NCBI RefSeq assembly: GCF_024181725.1 | Contig: NZ_CP028908.1 | Span: 4,453,501-4,517,500 of the forward strand | DNA length: 64,000 bases | Origin: Bradyrhizobium sp. WD16 | Lineage (GTDB): Bacteria > Pseudomonadota > Alphaproteobacteria > Rhizobiales > Xanthobacteraceae | Direction of reading: 5' to 3' | In this document: piece after piece, positions 22,359-30,308 of the stretch | Layout: the number at the start of each line of letters is the position of its first letter | Numbering within the stretch: position 1 is the first letter of the stretch | The notes under the pieces: model-generated | Told to the model about the DNA's origin: nothing | Seen by the model: only the letters and a program-made list of their open reading frames with translations | Databases searched by the model: none | Translations under genes and position numbers: made by a program

Positions 22359-22805
22359 ATGACGGGCCTTGTTCGGGTTGCCGCGGCGATCATCTTACTG
22401 GCCACAACTTCAGGTGCAGGCGCTCAATACCTCGGCAATTATTCAGCGAACCGCTACGACCCGGACTCGACAGGGAACCCCTATGGGGCCGGCAGCGCCT
22501 ACAATCCCAACAGCATCAACAACCCTTACGGCCCATATGGCAGTCCCTACAGCAACAGGTCTGCGAGCAATCCTTACGCTACCGATGCCCCTAAACTTTA
22601 CGATAGTGACGGAAATTACCGAGGGCGCCTGAGCAGCAACCCTTATGATCCCGACTCGGTCTCCAATCCCCATGGTCGCTACGGCAGCCCGTATTCTCCG
22701 GACAGCATCAATAATCGTTTTGGCGCGGGTAGTCCCTACGCCCCGGACAGCCCCACAAATCCGCTTGGACAGGGCCTCCGAATCCAGGGCGAGGATGATG
22801 ACTGA
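22359..22805 (+). CDS. Small secreted NPYG/SPYS-repeat protein
   Basis: The 148-residue product has a clear signal peptide (MTGLVRVAAAIILLATTSGAGA, cleavage near AQ). The mature part is made of degenerate short repeats of the type SPYSPDSINN, NPYDPDSVSN and NPYGPYGSPYS, rich in Asn, Pro, Tyr, Ser and Gly, with no Cys and no catalytic motif. ATG 22359 is chosen because it begins the signal peptide; the open frame starts at 22317. Function is unknown; an extracytoplasmic or envelope role is inferred from the signal only. A hairpin doublet follows 18 nt after the stop. Confidence 0.75.
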   Translation: MTGLVRVAAAIILLATTSGAGAQYLGNYSANRYDPDSTGNPYGAGSAYNPNSINNPYGPYGSPYSNRSASNPYATDAPKLYDSDGNYRGRLSSNPYDPDSVSNPHGRYGSPYSPDSINNRFGAGSPYAPDSPTNPLGQGLRIQGEDDD

Positions 22806-22823
22806 CCCTCGTTTTCGAAGCTG

Positions 22824-22990
22824 CTAGTGTGGTGGATCTGACGCTCGTTTCAGTATTGCAGCGAGTTCTTCGAACGAGCGTCAGATCCGAAACCACACTA
22901 GAATCATAATGATGCTAGTGTCCCCTTGTTTCCAACGTTCGTATGAGCGCCTGCTGCAATGGGATACGAACGTTGGAAACAGGACACTCG
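22824..22990. repeat. Paired CTAGTG hairpins, types C and D (doublet 3)
   Basis: Type C (22824-22901, 78 bp; inner stem GGATCTGACGCTCGTT) is joined by a 13-nt linker (22902-22914, aatcataatgatg) to type D (22915-22990, 76 bp; inner stem TTTCCAACGTTCGTA). The last edge reads CACTCG instead of CACTAG. It lies between the secreted-protein gene and a synthetase remnant. Confidence 0.9.
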
Positions 22991-23252
22991 TGTGCGAGAA
23001 TGCCTTCGAACACGTGTCGCGCCGTATCCCGGCGCAGCCGCGGTTTGAACACCTTGCCGACGCCGGTGAGCGGCATCGGATCGACCGGAATGATCTGGAC
23101 GGGAATGGCGGCGCGTTTCGGCGTGTGCTCGCGCAAGAAGGATTCCAGCTCGCCCGGCGCCACCTGCGCTCCGGGCTTGAGCTGGACATAGCCCACCGGC
23201 AGTTCGCCGGCATGGCGTCGGGCTGGCCGACCACGGCTACGAGGCTCTCATT
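22991..23252 (-). pseudogene. C-terminal remnant of an AMP-binding acyl-CoA synthetase
   Basis: Minus-strand translation gives NESLVAVVGQPDA and then, one frame over, ELPVGYVQLKPGAQ followed by PMPLTGVGKVFKPRL. This is the C-terminal domain of ANL-family acyl-CoA synthetases (the G(K)xxK region). A single missing base around 23200 (GACGCCATGCC, where GAC GCC CAT GCC is expected) breaks the frame, and the rest of the gene is absent. The 3' end runs into the hairpin doublet at 22824-22990, so the repeat may have replaced the natural end. Family identification is from memory of the motif. Confidence 0.75.
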
Positions 23253-23372
23253 GGGGGCGCTCGATCAGGGGGCGTACCGACAGGAAACATCAGGCCCCGG
23301 TTGAGCCGGGGCGGCGGCCGCGTGTAGCATGGCTCCGGGGAGGCCTGTGCCGTCCCCGGGGGCGTTCTCCCG

Positions 23373-25631
23373 ATGTCGTCTGGCCGCGTTCAGTCCAAGC
23401 CTCGCGTTCGGGTCGGTACCTGGCCGCAGCCGGCATTGCCGGCGGCGCTCGCGCCGGCCGGCGTCGGGCTCGTGCCGCAATCGGCCGCGATGCTCCGGCG
23501 CTGGATGGCGGCGGAAGCCGGGCCGGGGCGGCTGCTGCCGTGGTTGCCGGTGGCCTTCGGCAGCGGCATCGCCGGCTATTTCGCCGCCGATCACGAGCCG
23601 GTGCCGTTCGTCGCCGCGGCGGTGGCCGCCGGCCTCGTCGGTCTTTGCATCGTCTTGCGCCGTCGCCCGGGCTTCGCTGCGCTGGCGCTGGCGGCAGCCG
23701 TTGCCGCCGGATTTGCCTGCGCCGCGCTCAAGACGGCGCGGCTCGCCCACGGCGTTCTGGCGAGGCCGGTATTCGCGGCGACGGTGAAGGGCTTCGTCGA
23801 GAGTCGCGAGGAGCGCGAGCGCGCCGATCGCTTCGTGCTGCGGGTCGCGGAGATCGACGTGCCCCGCCGCGAATTGTCCCTCGATCGCGTCCGTCTGTCG
23901 GTGAGGAAGGGCACGGCGCCGGCGGTCGGCAGCTTCGTCGAGGTCAAGGCGAGCTTGAGGCCGCCGCTCTCGCCGCTGCGGCCCGGCAGTTATGATTTCG
24001 CCCGCGACCTGTACTTCCAGGGCATCGGCGCCACCGGCTTCGTCACCGGCCAGGTCCGCACGGTGCCGGCGCCGGGCGACGGCGGCTGGTGGTTGCGCTA
24101 TGCCGCCATGCTGCAGACCATGCGCGACGCCATCGATGCTCGGATCCGGGCGGCGCTCACCGGCGATGCCCGCGCGATCGCCACCGCGCTGCTGACCGGA
24201 CGGCGGGACGCGCTGACGACCCCGGTCAATGATGCGCTGTTCATCTCAGGGCTGGGCCACGTCCTCTCGATCAGCGGCTATCACATGGCGGTCGTCGCCG
24301 GCGCGGTGTTCTTCGCGGTGCGGGCGCTGCTGGCGCTGTCGCCGGCGCTGGTGGCCGGTTCTCCGATCAAGAAATGGTCGGCGGCCGTCGCCCTGGTCGC
24401 GGCGGCCTTCTATCTGCTGCTCTCCGGCGCGGAAGTGGCGACCCAGCGCTCGTTCCTGATGACCGGCGTGGTGCTGATCGCGGTGATGGCCGACCGCCGC
24501 GCCATCACGTTCCGCACGCTGGCCATCGCCGCCATGATCGTTCTCGTCCTGGCGCCCGAGGCGCTGGTGCATCCGAGCTTCCAGATGTCGTTCGCGGCGA
24601 CGCTCGGCCTCGTCGCGCTGATCGCTGAAGGCATGCCGGCGCTGTTCGCCCGCAGCGAGAGTTCGGCGCTGGCCCGTTTCGCGCTATGGGGCGGGCGCGA
24701 GGTGACGATGCTGGCCCTGGCCTCGACCATCGCCGGGCTCGCCACGCTGCCTTATGCGGCGTTTCACTTTCACCGCGTCACGCCCTATGGCCTGCTGGCC
24801 AATGTCGCGGCGATGCCGGTGGTGTCGGCGGTGGTGATGCCGGCCGGCCTGCTCGGGCTGCTCGCCATGCCGTTCGGTTTCGACGGCGTGTTCTGGCGGG
24901 TGATGGAGGCGGGCATCGACTGGATGATCGTGGTCTCGCAATGGGTGGCGGCGCTGCCCGGCGCGGTCGGTCGCGTGGCGGCGTTCGGCGCCGGCCCGCT
25001 GGCGCTGGCGAGCTTCGGCATCATCGTGCTCGGACTGTTCAGGACGCCGCTGCGGCTGGCCGGCGCGGTGCTGCTGGTGATGGCCGCGGCGTGGGTGTGG
25101 CAGACCGAGCAGCCTGATATCCTGGTGTCCGCCGATGGCCGCCACGTCGCCGTGCGCGGCCCCGAGGGGCGGCTGCGCTTGATGCAGTCCGGCAAGGACG
25201 CCTTTCTCACCAAGGAGTGGCTGGCGGCCGATGCCGATCCCCGCGGCGCCGGCGATGCGGCCATGACGGCAGGGGTGTCCTGCGACGACGCCGGCTGCGT
25301 GGCGCCGCTGCGCGACGGCGGCTTCGTCGCGCTCAGCGCCCAGGCCGATGCCTACGCCGACGATTGCCGTCGCGCCGTCGTGATGATCGCGCGCGGCCAG
25401 CCGCCTGCCGGCTGTCAGGCGCTGGTGATCAATCAGGCGTCGCTGCGAAGCTCCGGCGCGCTGGCGCTGCGGCGGACGGCGGCGGGATTTGCCCGGCAGG
25501 CGGAGAAGCCCGCCGGACGGGATCGGCCGTGGTCGCCGGCAACGCCGGCGGAGGAGGGGGCCGCCGCCGGGCCGGCGGCATCCGGCCGGCCGCCTGATGC
25601 GACCCCGCCCGAGGCGGCGCTCGAGGACTGA
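23373..25631 (+). CDS. comEC: ComEC/Rec2-family competence membrane protein
   Basis: Putative inner-membrane channel for single-stranded DNA uptake. The 752-residue product has N-terminal membrane helices flanking an OB-like (DUF4131) region (about 120-220). The competence domain follows, with the conserved GHVLSISGYHMAVVAG (about 290-305) and AEVATQRSFLMTG, and around eight further membrane helices. The C-terminal 150 residues show no HxHxDH metal motif, so the metallo-hydrolase domain found in Bacillus ComEC is missing or decayed. ATG 23373 was chosen. It is convergent with the GntR gene. Confidence 0.88.
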   Translation: MSSGRVQSKPRVRVGTWPQPALPAALAPAGVGLVPQSAAMLRRWMAAEAGPGRLLPWLPVAFGSGIAGYFAADHEPVPFVAAAVAAGLVGLCIVLRRRPGFAALALAAAVAAGFACAALKTARLAHGVLARPVFAATVKGFVESREERERADRFVLRVAEIDVPRRELSLDRVRLSVRKGTAPAVGSFVEVKASLRPPLSPLRPGSYDFARDLYFQGIGATGFVTGQVRTVPAPGDGGWWLRYAAMLQTMRDAIDARIRAALTGDARAIATALLTGRRDALTTPVNDALFISGLGHVLSISGYHMAVVAGAVFFAVRALLALSPALVAGSPIKKWSAAVALVAAAFYLLLSGAEVATQRSFLMTGVVLIAVMADRRAITFRTLAIAAMIVLVLAPEALVHPSFQMSFAATLGLVALIAEGMPALFARSESSALARFALWGGREVTMLALASTIAGLATLPYAAFHFHRVTPYGLLANVAAMPVVSAVVMPAGLLGLLAMPFGFDGVFWRVMEAGIDWMIVVSQWVAALPGAVGRVAAFGAGPLALASFGIIVLGLFRTPLRLAGAVLLVMAAAWVWQTEQPDILVSADGRHVAVRGPEGRLRLMQSGKDAFLTKEWLAADADPRGAGDAAMTAGVSCDDAGCVAPLRDGGFVALSAQADAYADDCRRAVVMIARGQPPAGCQALVINQASLRSSGALALRRTAAGFARQAEKPAGRDRPWSPATPAEEGAAAGPAASGRPPDATPPEAALED

Positions 25632-25666
25632 GCCGCGCGGGCGGGTGGCGAGCCCGCCCGCATACA

Positions 25667-26088
25667 GCTATCGTATTCACACATCTGCTTGGCAGCCGGG
25701 AAAGCGGCTACTCATTCAGCCTTTCAATCGTCATGCCCGGCCTTGCCCGCCTTCGCTAAGAAGCTTCGGCGCGCTCAGCCATCGTGCCGGGTCGAAGCCG
25801 AAGGCGAAGACCGGTGCCGGGCATCCACGATTTTGGAACCTCTCGACCTGAAAGACGTGGATGGCATAGCGATCCGGCTCCTGCCGGATCGCGTTCTTTT
25901 CTCATGCCGGAAGTCGGAAACATCCGACTTCCGGTGACAAGTCCGGCCATGACGGGAATGAAGGTCAGGGCGCATCTTTTCACTCCGTTGGCGCCGCCCG
26001 GATGCGTGAATCTCGTAGGCTTGAAGCGGGGGACGACGCAGAATCCGAAGCGAGCGCCGCGTCTGTGACGCTGTGTGAATACGATAGC
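25667..26088. repeat. 388-bp non-coding segment bounded by a 17-bp perfect inverted repeat
   Basis: GCTATCGTATTCACACA at 25667-25683 and its exact reverse complement at 26072-26088 enclose the comEC-GntR gap. Inside are a REP-like stretch (25729-25829, cgtcatgcccgg ... ccgggcatccacg), an 8-bp stem at 25871-25890 and a 12-bp stem with AACA loop at 25907-25934. No gene is visible. The inverted ends resemble those of a small non-autonomous element, but no target duplication was found. Confidence 0.6.
25871..25890 (+). terminator. Putative terminator after comEC
   Basis: GATCCGGC and its complement form an 8-bp stem with a TCCT loop, followed by gcgttctttt. It lies 240 nt after comEC, inside the inverted-repeat segment; a second, stronger hairpin (25907-25934) follows. 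Confidence 0.4.
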
Positions 26089-26091
26089 CGC

Positions 26092-26829
26092 TCACAGCCC
26101 CAGGGCGCGCAGCCTTGCGCTTTCGATATGCTTCGTCAGCGCCGCCACCGCCTTGTCGGCATCGCGCGCGTCCAGCGCATCGAGGACCGCCATGTGGTCC
26201 TGCATCACCGGCACGACGAGATCGCGGGCGAGGCGGGTCTGCGACTGCCGGATCAGGCGGATCTTGATCGAGTTGACGCGGTAGCTGTTGGAGATGATGG
26301 CGTTGTTGAGGGAATCGACGATGCGATCGTGAAAGCTCCAGTCGGTGCGCTGGGCCTCGTCGATCAGGTCGGCGTCGATCTCGCCGCGGCTGGCGCGGGC
26401 GAGCACGCGTTCATGGGCGCCGCGCAGTTCGGCCAGGACGTCGTCCGGCGCCGCGGCGGTGAACAGCGCGATGGCTTCGCGCTCGATGAACAGGCGGAAC
26501 TGGAACGCCTGCTGGATCAGCGATAGATCGACCTGCGCGATCTGCATGCCGCGCTGGGGAATGGTCCGGATCAGGCCTTCGGCCTCCAGCCGCGGCACCA
26601 GCTCGCGGATGGCGCCGAGCGGAAAGCCGGTGATCTCGACGAGTTCCCGCTGTGAGATGAACTGCCCCGGCTTGAGCTGCTGGCTGAGCAGGCGGCGGGT
26701 GAAGGCGCGATAGGCCTTGTCGCGCAGATTGGCCGGCAGGCCGGCGTCCTTGCCTGGCGCCGCGGCAGGGGATCTCGCCGGCGGCTTCGCCCGCGCCTTC
26801 GCCGCGCGTTTGGTGTCGGCCCGTGGCAT
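26092..26829 (-). CDS. GntR-family regulator, FCD (FadR-type) subfamily
   Basis: The 245-residue product starts at MPRADTKRAAKARAK after a basic, Ala/Pro-rich tail. It has a winged helix-turn-helix at about 40-105 (RELVEITGFPLGAIRELV and AEGLIRTIPQRGMQ) and an all-helical FCD ligand domain (from LIQQAFQFRLFIEREA to the C-terminus, with metal-binding-type His in WSFHDRIV and DHMAVLDAL). The start at 26829 follows a conventional N-terminus; the frame is open to 26889. It is divergent from the aldo/keto reductase-TRAP cluster, so a role as its local repressor is likely. Palindromes at 26865 and 29216 are candidate operators. Confidence 0.88.
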   Translation of the reverse strand: MPRADTKRAAKARAKPPARSPAAAPGKDAGLPANLRDKAYRAFTRRLLSQQLKPGQFISQRELVEITGFPLGAIRELVPRLEAEGLIRTIPQRGMQIAQVDLSLIQQAFQFRLFIEREAIALFTAAAPDDVLAELRGAHERVLARASRGEIDADLIDEAQRTDWSFHDRIVDSLNNAIISNSYRVNSIKIRLIRQSQTRLARDLVVPVMQDHMAVLDALDARDADKAVAALTKHIESARLRALGL

Positions 26830-26864
26830 GACTGACCCTCGCTGTCGGCGCGCCGCGCCGGTGA

Positions 26865-26890
26865 GTTGACATTGACATGTCAGTCTCAAC
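26865..26890. promoter_or_regulatory. Candidate GntR operator upstream of the regulator gene
   Basis: A 26-bp interrupted palindrome with core TGACATGTCA and outer arms GTTGA/TCAAC lies 35 nt upstream of the GntR start codon. The core is related to TAACATGTTA at 29216-29233 before the TRAP genes. Autoregulation is inferred. Confidence 0.55.
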
Positions 26891-26936
26891 AGAAATAGCC
26901 TCGTGGCAAGTCGAAATCGGCGGCCGCGACGCGCCG

Positions 26937-27262
26937 CCAGTGTCCCGTTTCCAACGTTCGTATACCGTTGCAGCAGGCGCTAATACGAACGTCGGAAACA
27001 AAGGGACACTGGCATCATTATGGTTCTAGTGCGGTTTTGGATCTGACGCTCGTACGAAGTACTCGCTGCAATGCTGATACGAGCGTCAGATCCACCGCAC
27101 TAGTGTCCCGTTTCCAACGTTCGTATACCGTTGCAGCAGGCGCTAATACGAACGTCGGAAACAAAGGGACACTGGCATCATTATGGTTCTAGTGCGGTTT
27201 TGGATCTGACGCTCGTACGAAGTACTCGCTGCAATGCTGATACGTCAGATCCACCGCACTAG
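26937..27262. repeat. Tandemly duplicated D-C hairpin doublet (doublets 4 and 5)
   Basis: Two copies of a 163-bp unit: hairpin D (26937-27012; 27100-27175), a 13-nt linker (catcattatggtt), and hairpin C (27026-27103; 27189-27262), fused through a shared CTAG at 27100. The copies are identical except that the first D has edges CCAGTG/CACTGG in place of CTAGTG/CACTGG, and the second C lacks 4 nt (gagc) of its right arm. The block separates the GntR gene from the aldo/keto reductase gene. Confidence 0.92.
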
Positions 27263-27275
27263 GGAGTTTGCGGCA

Positions 27276-28307
27276 ATGCCCAACGCATCGGTCCTGCCGC
27301 GTCGCGCGCTGGGGCGCACCGGCCTTCGCGTCTCGGCGATCGGACTGGGCGCCGCGCCGCTCGGCGATCTCTATGCCCATCTCGATGACGCGGCCGCCGT
27401 CGGCGCGGTCCGCTGCGGCCTCGATCACGGCATCAATCTGATCGACACCGCGCCGCTCTACGGCCACGGGCTCGCCGAACACCGCTGCGGCACGGCGCTG
27501 CGCGCCGTTCGCCGCGACGAGGTCGTGGTCAGCACCAAGGTCGGGCGCTACATGGATCCGTTCCACGGCCGGGGCGACGGCTCCGGCTACCTCGGCGGCA
27601 TGCGCCATCGCGCCGTGATCGACTATTCGTTCGACGGCACCATGCGGGCCATCGAGCAGTCGCTGCTGCGGCTCGGCACCGATCGCCTCGATCTGCTGCT
27701 GATCCACGATGTCGACGTCTGGACCCACGGCGAGGCGGCGATCGAACAGCGCTTTGGCGAAGCCATGACCGGCGCCTATGTCGCCCTCGAGCGCCTGCGC
27801 GGCGAGGGCGTCGTCGCCGGTATCGGCATCGGCGTCAATGAAGCCGACATGTGCGTGCGCTTCGCGCAGGCGGGCGATTTCGACGTCATGCTGCTGGCGG
27901 GGCGCTACTCGCTGCTGGAGCAGCCGGCATTGCCGGAATTCCTGCCGCTGGCGCTGCGCAAGGGCATCGGCGTGCTGCTCGGCGGCGTGTTCAATTCCGG
28001 CATCCTGGCGACCGGCGCAGTGCCGGGCGCCAAATACAACTACCGCGACGCACCGCCCGAGGTGCTCGCCAAGGTGGCGCGGATCGAGCGGGTCTGCGCC
28101 GCCCATGGCGTGGCACTGCCGGTTGCGGCCGTGCAGTTCGCCCTCGGCCACCCCGCGGTCGCCAGCGTCGTGCTCGGCGCCCAGAGCGCGGCGGAAGTCG
28201 AGCGCAACATCGCGGCCGTGCGCCGCGCCGTCCCGGCGGCGCTGTGGCGCGACCTCAAGGCGGAGGGACTGCTCGATCAGGCGGCGCCGGTGCCTGAGGG
28301 AGTGTGA
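27276..28307 (+). CDS. Aldo/keto reductase, aldose dehydrogenase-like
   Basis: NAD(P)-dependent oxidoreductase of the AKR fold. The 343-residue product has the catalytic tetrad Asp57 and Tyr62 (NLIDTAPLYGHG), Lys88 (VVSTKVGRY) and His144 (LLLIHDVD). Overall it resembles D-threo-aldose 1-dehydrogenase/L-fucose dehydrogenase-type enzymes, which oxidise sugars to lactones. ATG 27276 has GGGAG upstream, provided directly after the last hairpin. It overlaps the next gene (TGATG). With the lactonase-like, aldolase-like and TRAP genes it suggests non-phosphorylative sugar catabolism; the substrate is not determined. Confidence 0.85.
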   Translation: MPNASVLPRRALGRTGLRVSAIGLGAAPLGDLYAHLDDAAAVGAVRCGLDHGINLIDTAPLYGHGLAEHRCGTALRAVRRDEVVVSTKVGRYMDPFHGRGDGSGYLGGMRHRAVIDYSFDGTMRAIEQSLLRLGTDRLDLLLIHDVDVWTHGEAAIEQRFGEAMTGAYVALERLRGEGVVAGIGIGVNEADMCVRFAQAGDFDVMLLAGRYSLLEQPALPEFLPLALRKGIGVLLGGVFNSGILATGAVPGAKYNYRDAPPEVLAKVARIERVCAAHGVALPVAAVQFALGHPAVASVVLGAQSAAEVERNIAAVRRAVPAALWRDLKAEGLLDQAAPVPEGV

Positions 28308-29158
28308 TGCGGATCGATGCGCACCATCATGTCTGGCAGATCGCACGCGGCGATTATGGCTGGCGGACGCCGCAGCTCGCGCCGATCTACCGCGACTTCG
28401 GCGTCGAGGATCTCGCGCCCCTGCTCGCGGCGGCGGGCATCGGCGGCACGATCCTGGTCCAGGCCGCGCCGAGCGAGGCGGAGACCGATTTCCTGCTGCA
28501 GGTCGCAGCCGCGAGCGAGACGATCCGCGGCGTCGTCGGCTGGACCGATTTCGACGCGCCCGACGCCGCCGCGCGCATCGACGAACTGGCGGAGCAGCCG
28601 CTCCTCGTCGGACTGCGGCCGATGGTGCAGGACCTCGCCGACGACGACTGGCTGCTGCGCCCGCACCTCGCTGCACCGCTCGCGGCGATGGCGCGGCATG
28701 GTCTGGTGTTCGATGCCCTGGTGCTGCCGCGCCATCTGCCGCGCCTGATCCGGCTCTGCCGGCGTCATCCCGAACTCGCGGTGGTGCTCGATCACTGCGC
28801 CAAACCGCCGCTCAAGGGCGGCGATCTGTCGTCATGGCGCGCCGACATCGCCGAACTGGCGCAAAGTCCCAACGTCGTCTGCAAGATCTCGGGGCTTGCG
28901 ACCGAAGCGGCGCCGGGGTGGACCGTGGCCGACCTGCGCCGCGCCGTCGATCATGTCCGCGACTGCTATGGTGCCGCGCGGCTGCTGTGGGGAAGCGACT
29001 GGCCGGTGGTCAATCTCGCCGGCGACTATGCGCTCTGGTTCGCTGCCGCCGATGCCCTGTTCGCCGACCTTGCCGACGCCGAGCGCGCCGCGGTGTTCGG
29101 CGGCAACGCCGCGCGCGTCTATCTGCGGCGGCGGGGACGTGGAGGTTCGCGGCGCTGA
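28307..29158 (+). CDS. Amidohydrolase-2 family, fuconolactonase-like hydrolase
   Basis: TIM-barrel metal-dependent hydrolase. The 283-residue product starts MRIDAHHHVWQ with the metal ligands His6 and His8, has LDHCAKP in the middle and the C-terminal Asp in LLWGSDWPVV, all typical of the L-fuconolactonase/4-sulfomuconolactonase group. ATG 28307 overlaps the aldo/keto reductase stop, so the two are co-translated, which fits a dehydrogenase making a lactone followed by its hydrolase. The real substrate is an inference from neighbours. Confidence 0.85.
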   Translation: MRIDAHHHVWQIARGDYGWRTPQLAPIYRDFGVEDLAPLLAAAGIGGTILVQAAPSEAETDFLLQVAAASETIRGVVGWTDFDAPDAAARIDELAEQPLLVGLRPMVQDLADDDWLLRPHLAAPLAAMARHGLVFDALVLPRHLPRLIRLCRRHPELAVVLDHCAKPPLKGGDLSSWRADIAELAQSPNVVCKISGLATEAAPGWTVADLRRAVDHVRDCYGAARLLWGSDWPVVNLAGDYALWFAAADALFADLADAERAAVFGGNAARVYLRRRGRGGSRR

Positions 29159-29215
29159 AGTCGCCGATGTGCCGGCTTGGCCGCCGGCACATTGCGCTTG
29201 CATGATCTGATCAAA

Positions 29216-29233
29216 CAACTAACATGTTAGTTG
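29216..29233. promoter_or_regulatory. Candidate GntR operator before the TRAP genes
   Basis: The 18-bp perfect palindrome CAACTAACATGTTAGTTG lies 64 nt before the DctP start. Its core TAACATGTTA matches the pattern of the palindrome before the GntR gene (TGACATGTCA). Confidence 0.6.
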
Positions 29234-29297
29234 AAACATAATGGGTCGCGCTTGGCGTGAGCCTGGCGCGCGACCCGCGACACGGGGGGAGGAGATC

Positions 29298-30290
29298 ATG
29301 GACGCATCGCGACTGACCCGTCGGACCGCGCTTGCCGCCGTTGCCGGCGGCGCCCTCAGCCTGCGCGCCCGTCCGGCCCGGGCGGCGACGGTGCTGCGCT
29401 GGGCCACCGTGCTGACCGCGAGCCATCCGGGCGTCGCGATGATGGACAAGGTCGCGGCGGACGTCCGCGAGAAGACCTCCGGCGAGATCGACATCCAGAC
29501 TTTCCCCAGCGGCCAGCTCGGCTCGTCCCGCGACGTCATCGAGGCGACCTCGACCGGCGCCATCCAGATGGTCGACGAGGGCGCGGCCCAGTTCGGCCAG
29601 TTCGTCGCGCCGTTCTCGATCCTGGAAGCGCCCTATATCTGGAAGGACCCGGCGCACATGCGCCGCGCGCTGTCGGCGCCGCTGATGGACGACATGAACG
29701 CCCAGCTCGCCGGCAAGCGCAACATGCGCGTGGTCGGCTCGACCTATTACGGGACGCGCCACGTCACCTCGGGCTCGCGCGCCGTCCACAATGTCGGCGA
29801 GATGGCGGGATTCAAGCTGCGCATCCCCGAGGTCGACACCTATCGCGCCATGGCCGAAGCCTGGGGCGCCCGGCCGACGCCGCTCAATTTCGGCGAGCTC
29901 TATCTGGCGCTGAGCCAGGGCGCGGTCGACGGCGAGGAGAACCCGCTGCCGACCATCCATTCGAGCAAGTTCTACGAGGTGCAGAAATTCCTGGTCCGCA
30001 CGGCTCACATCATGAGCCCGCGCCTGATCGCCATCAACGAGGGCACCTGGAAGGCGATTCCCGACAAGCACAAGGAGGTGCTGCGTGCGTCGCTGGCGCG
30101 CTTCGGCCGCGAGCAGGACGAGGAGATCGTGCGCCAGGAAACCGGGCTCACCAACACCTTCCGCGACGCCGGCATGACCGTGATCGAGCCGGACCTCGAC
30201 AGCTTCCGCAAGCCCGTGCTCGCCAGCCTGCCGGCGAAGTTCGAGGCCAAATGGGGCAGGGGGCTGTGGGACAAGGTGGCCTCGGCGTAA
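29298..30290 (+). CDS. TRAP transporter substrate-binding protein (DctP family)
   Basis: Periplasmic solute receptor of a tripartite ATP-independent transporter. The 330-residue product has a Tat-like leader (SRLTRRTALAAVAGG ... ARPARA). The body shows the DctP pattern, including IQTFPSGQLGSSRDVIEA and the conserved Arg of FKLRIPEV that usually contacts a carboxylate, then VDGEENPLPTI. Start ATG 29298 has a strong GGGGGGAGGAG site. The carboxylate-binding Arg suggests a sugar acid or other organic acid rather than a neutral sugar. First gene of the dctP-Q-M-aldolase run. Confidence 0.92.
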   Translation: MDASRLTRRTALAAVAGGALSLRARPARAATVLRWATVLTASHPGVAMMDKVAADVREKTSGEIDIQTFPSGQLGSSRDVIEATSTGAIQMVDEGAAQFGQFVAPFSILEAPYIWKDPAHMRRALSAPLMDDMNAQLAGKRNMRVVGSTYYGTRHVTSGSRAVHNVGEMAGFKLRIPEVDTYRAMAEAWGARPTPLNFGELYLALSQGAVDGEENPLPTIHSSKFYEVQKFLVRTAHIMSPRLIAINEGTWKAIPDKHKEVLRASLARFGREQDEEIVRQETGLTNTFRDAGMTVIEPDLDSFRKPVLASLPAKFEAKWGRGLWDKVASA

Positions 30291-30308
30291 GGCGGCAGGG
30301 ACGGCGCC

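Noticed and set aside
22132-22362. 76-codon frame after glnS
   Set aside because: It overlaps the start of the secreted-protein gene, has no clear ribosome site, and its sequence resembles no family I know.
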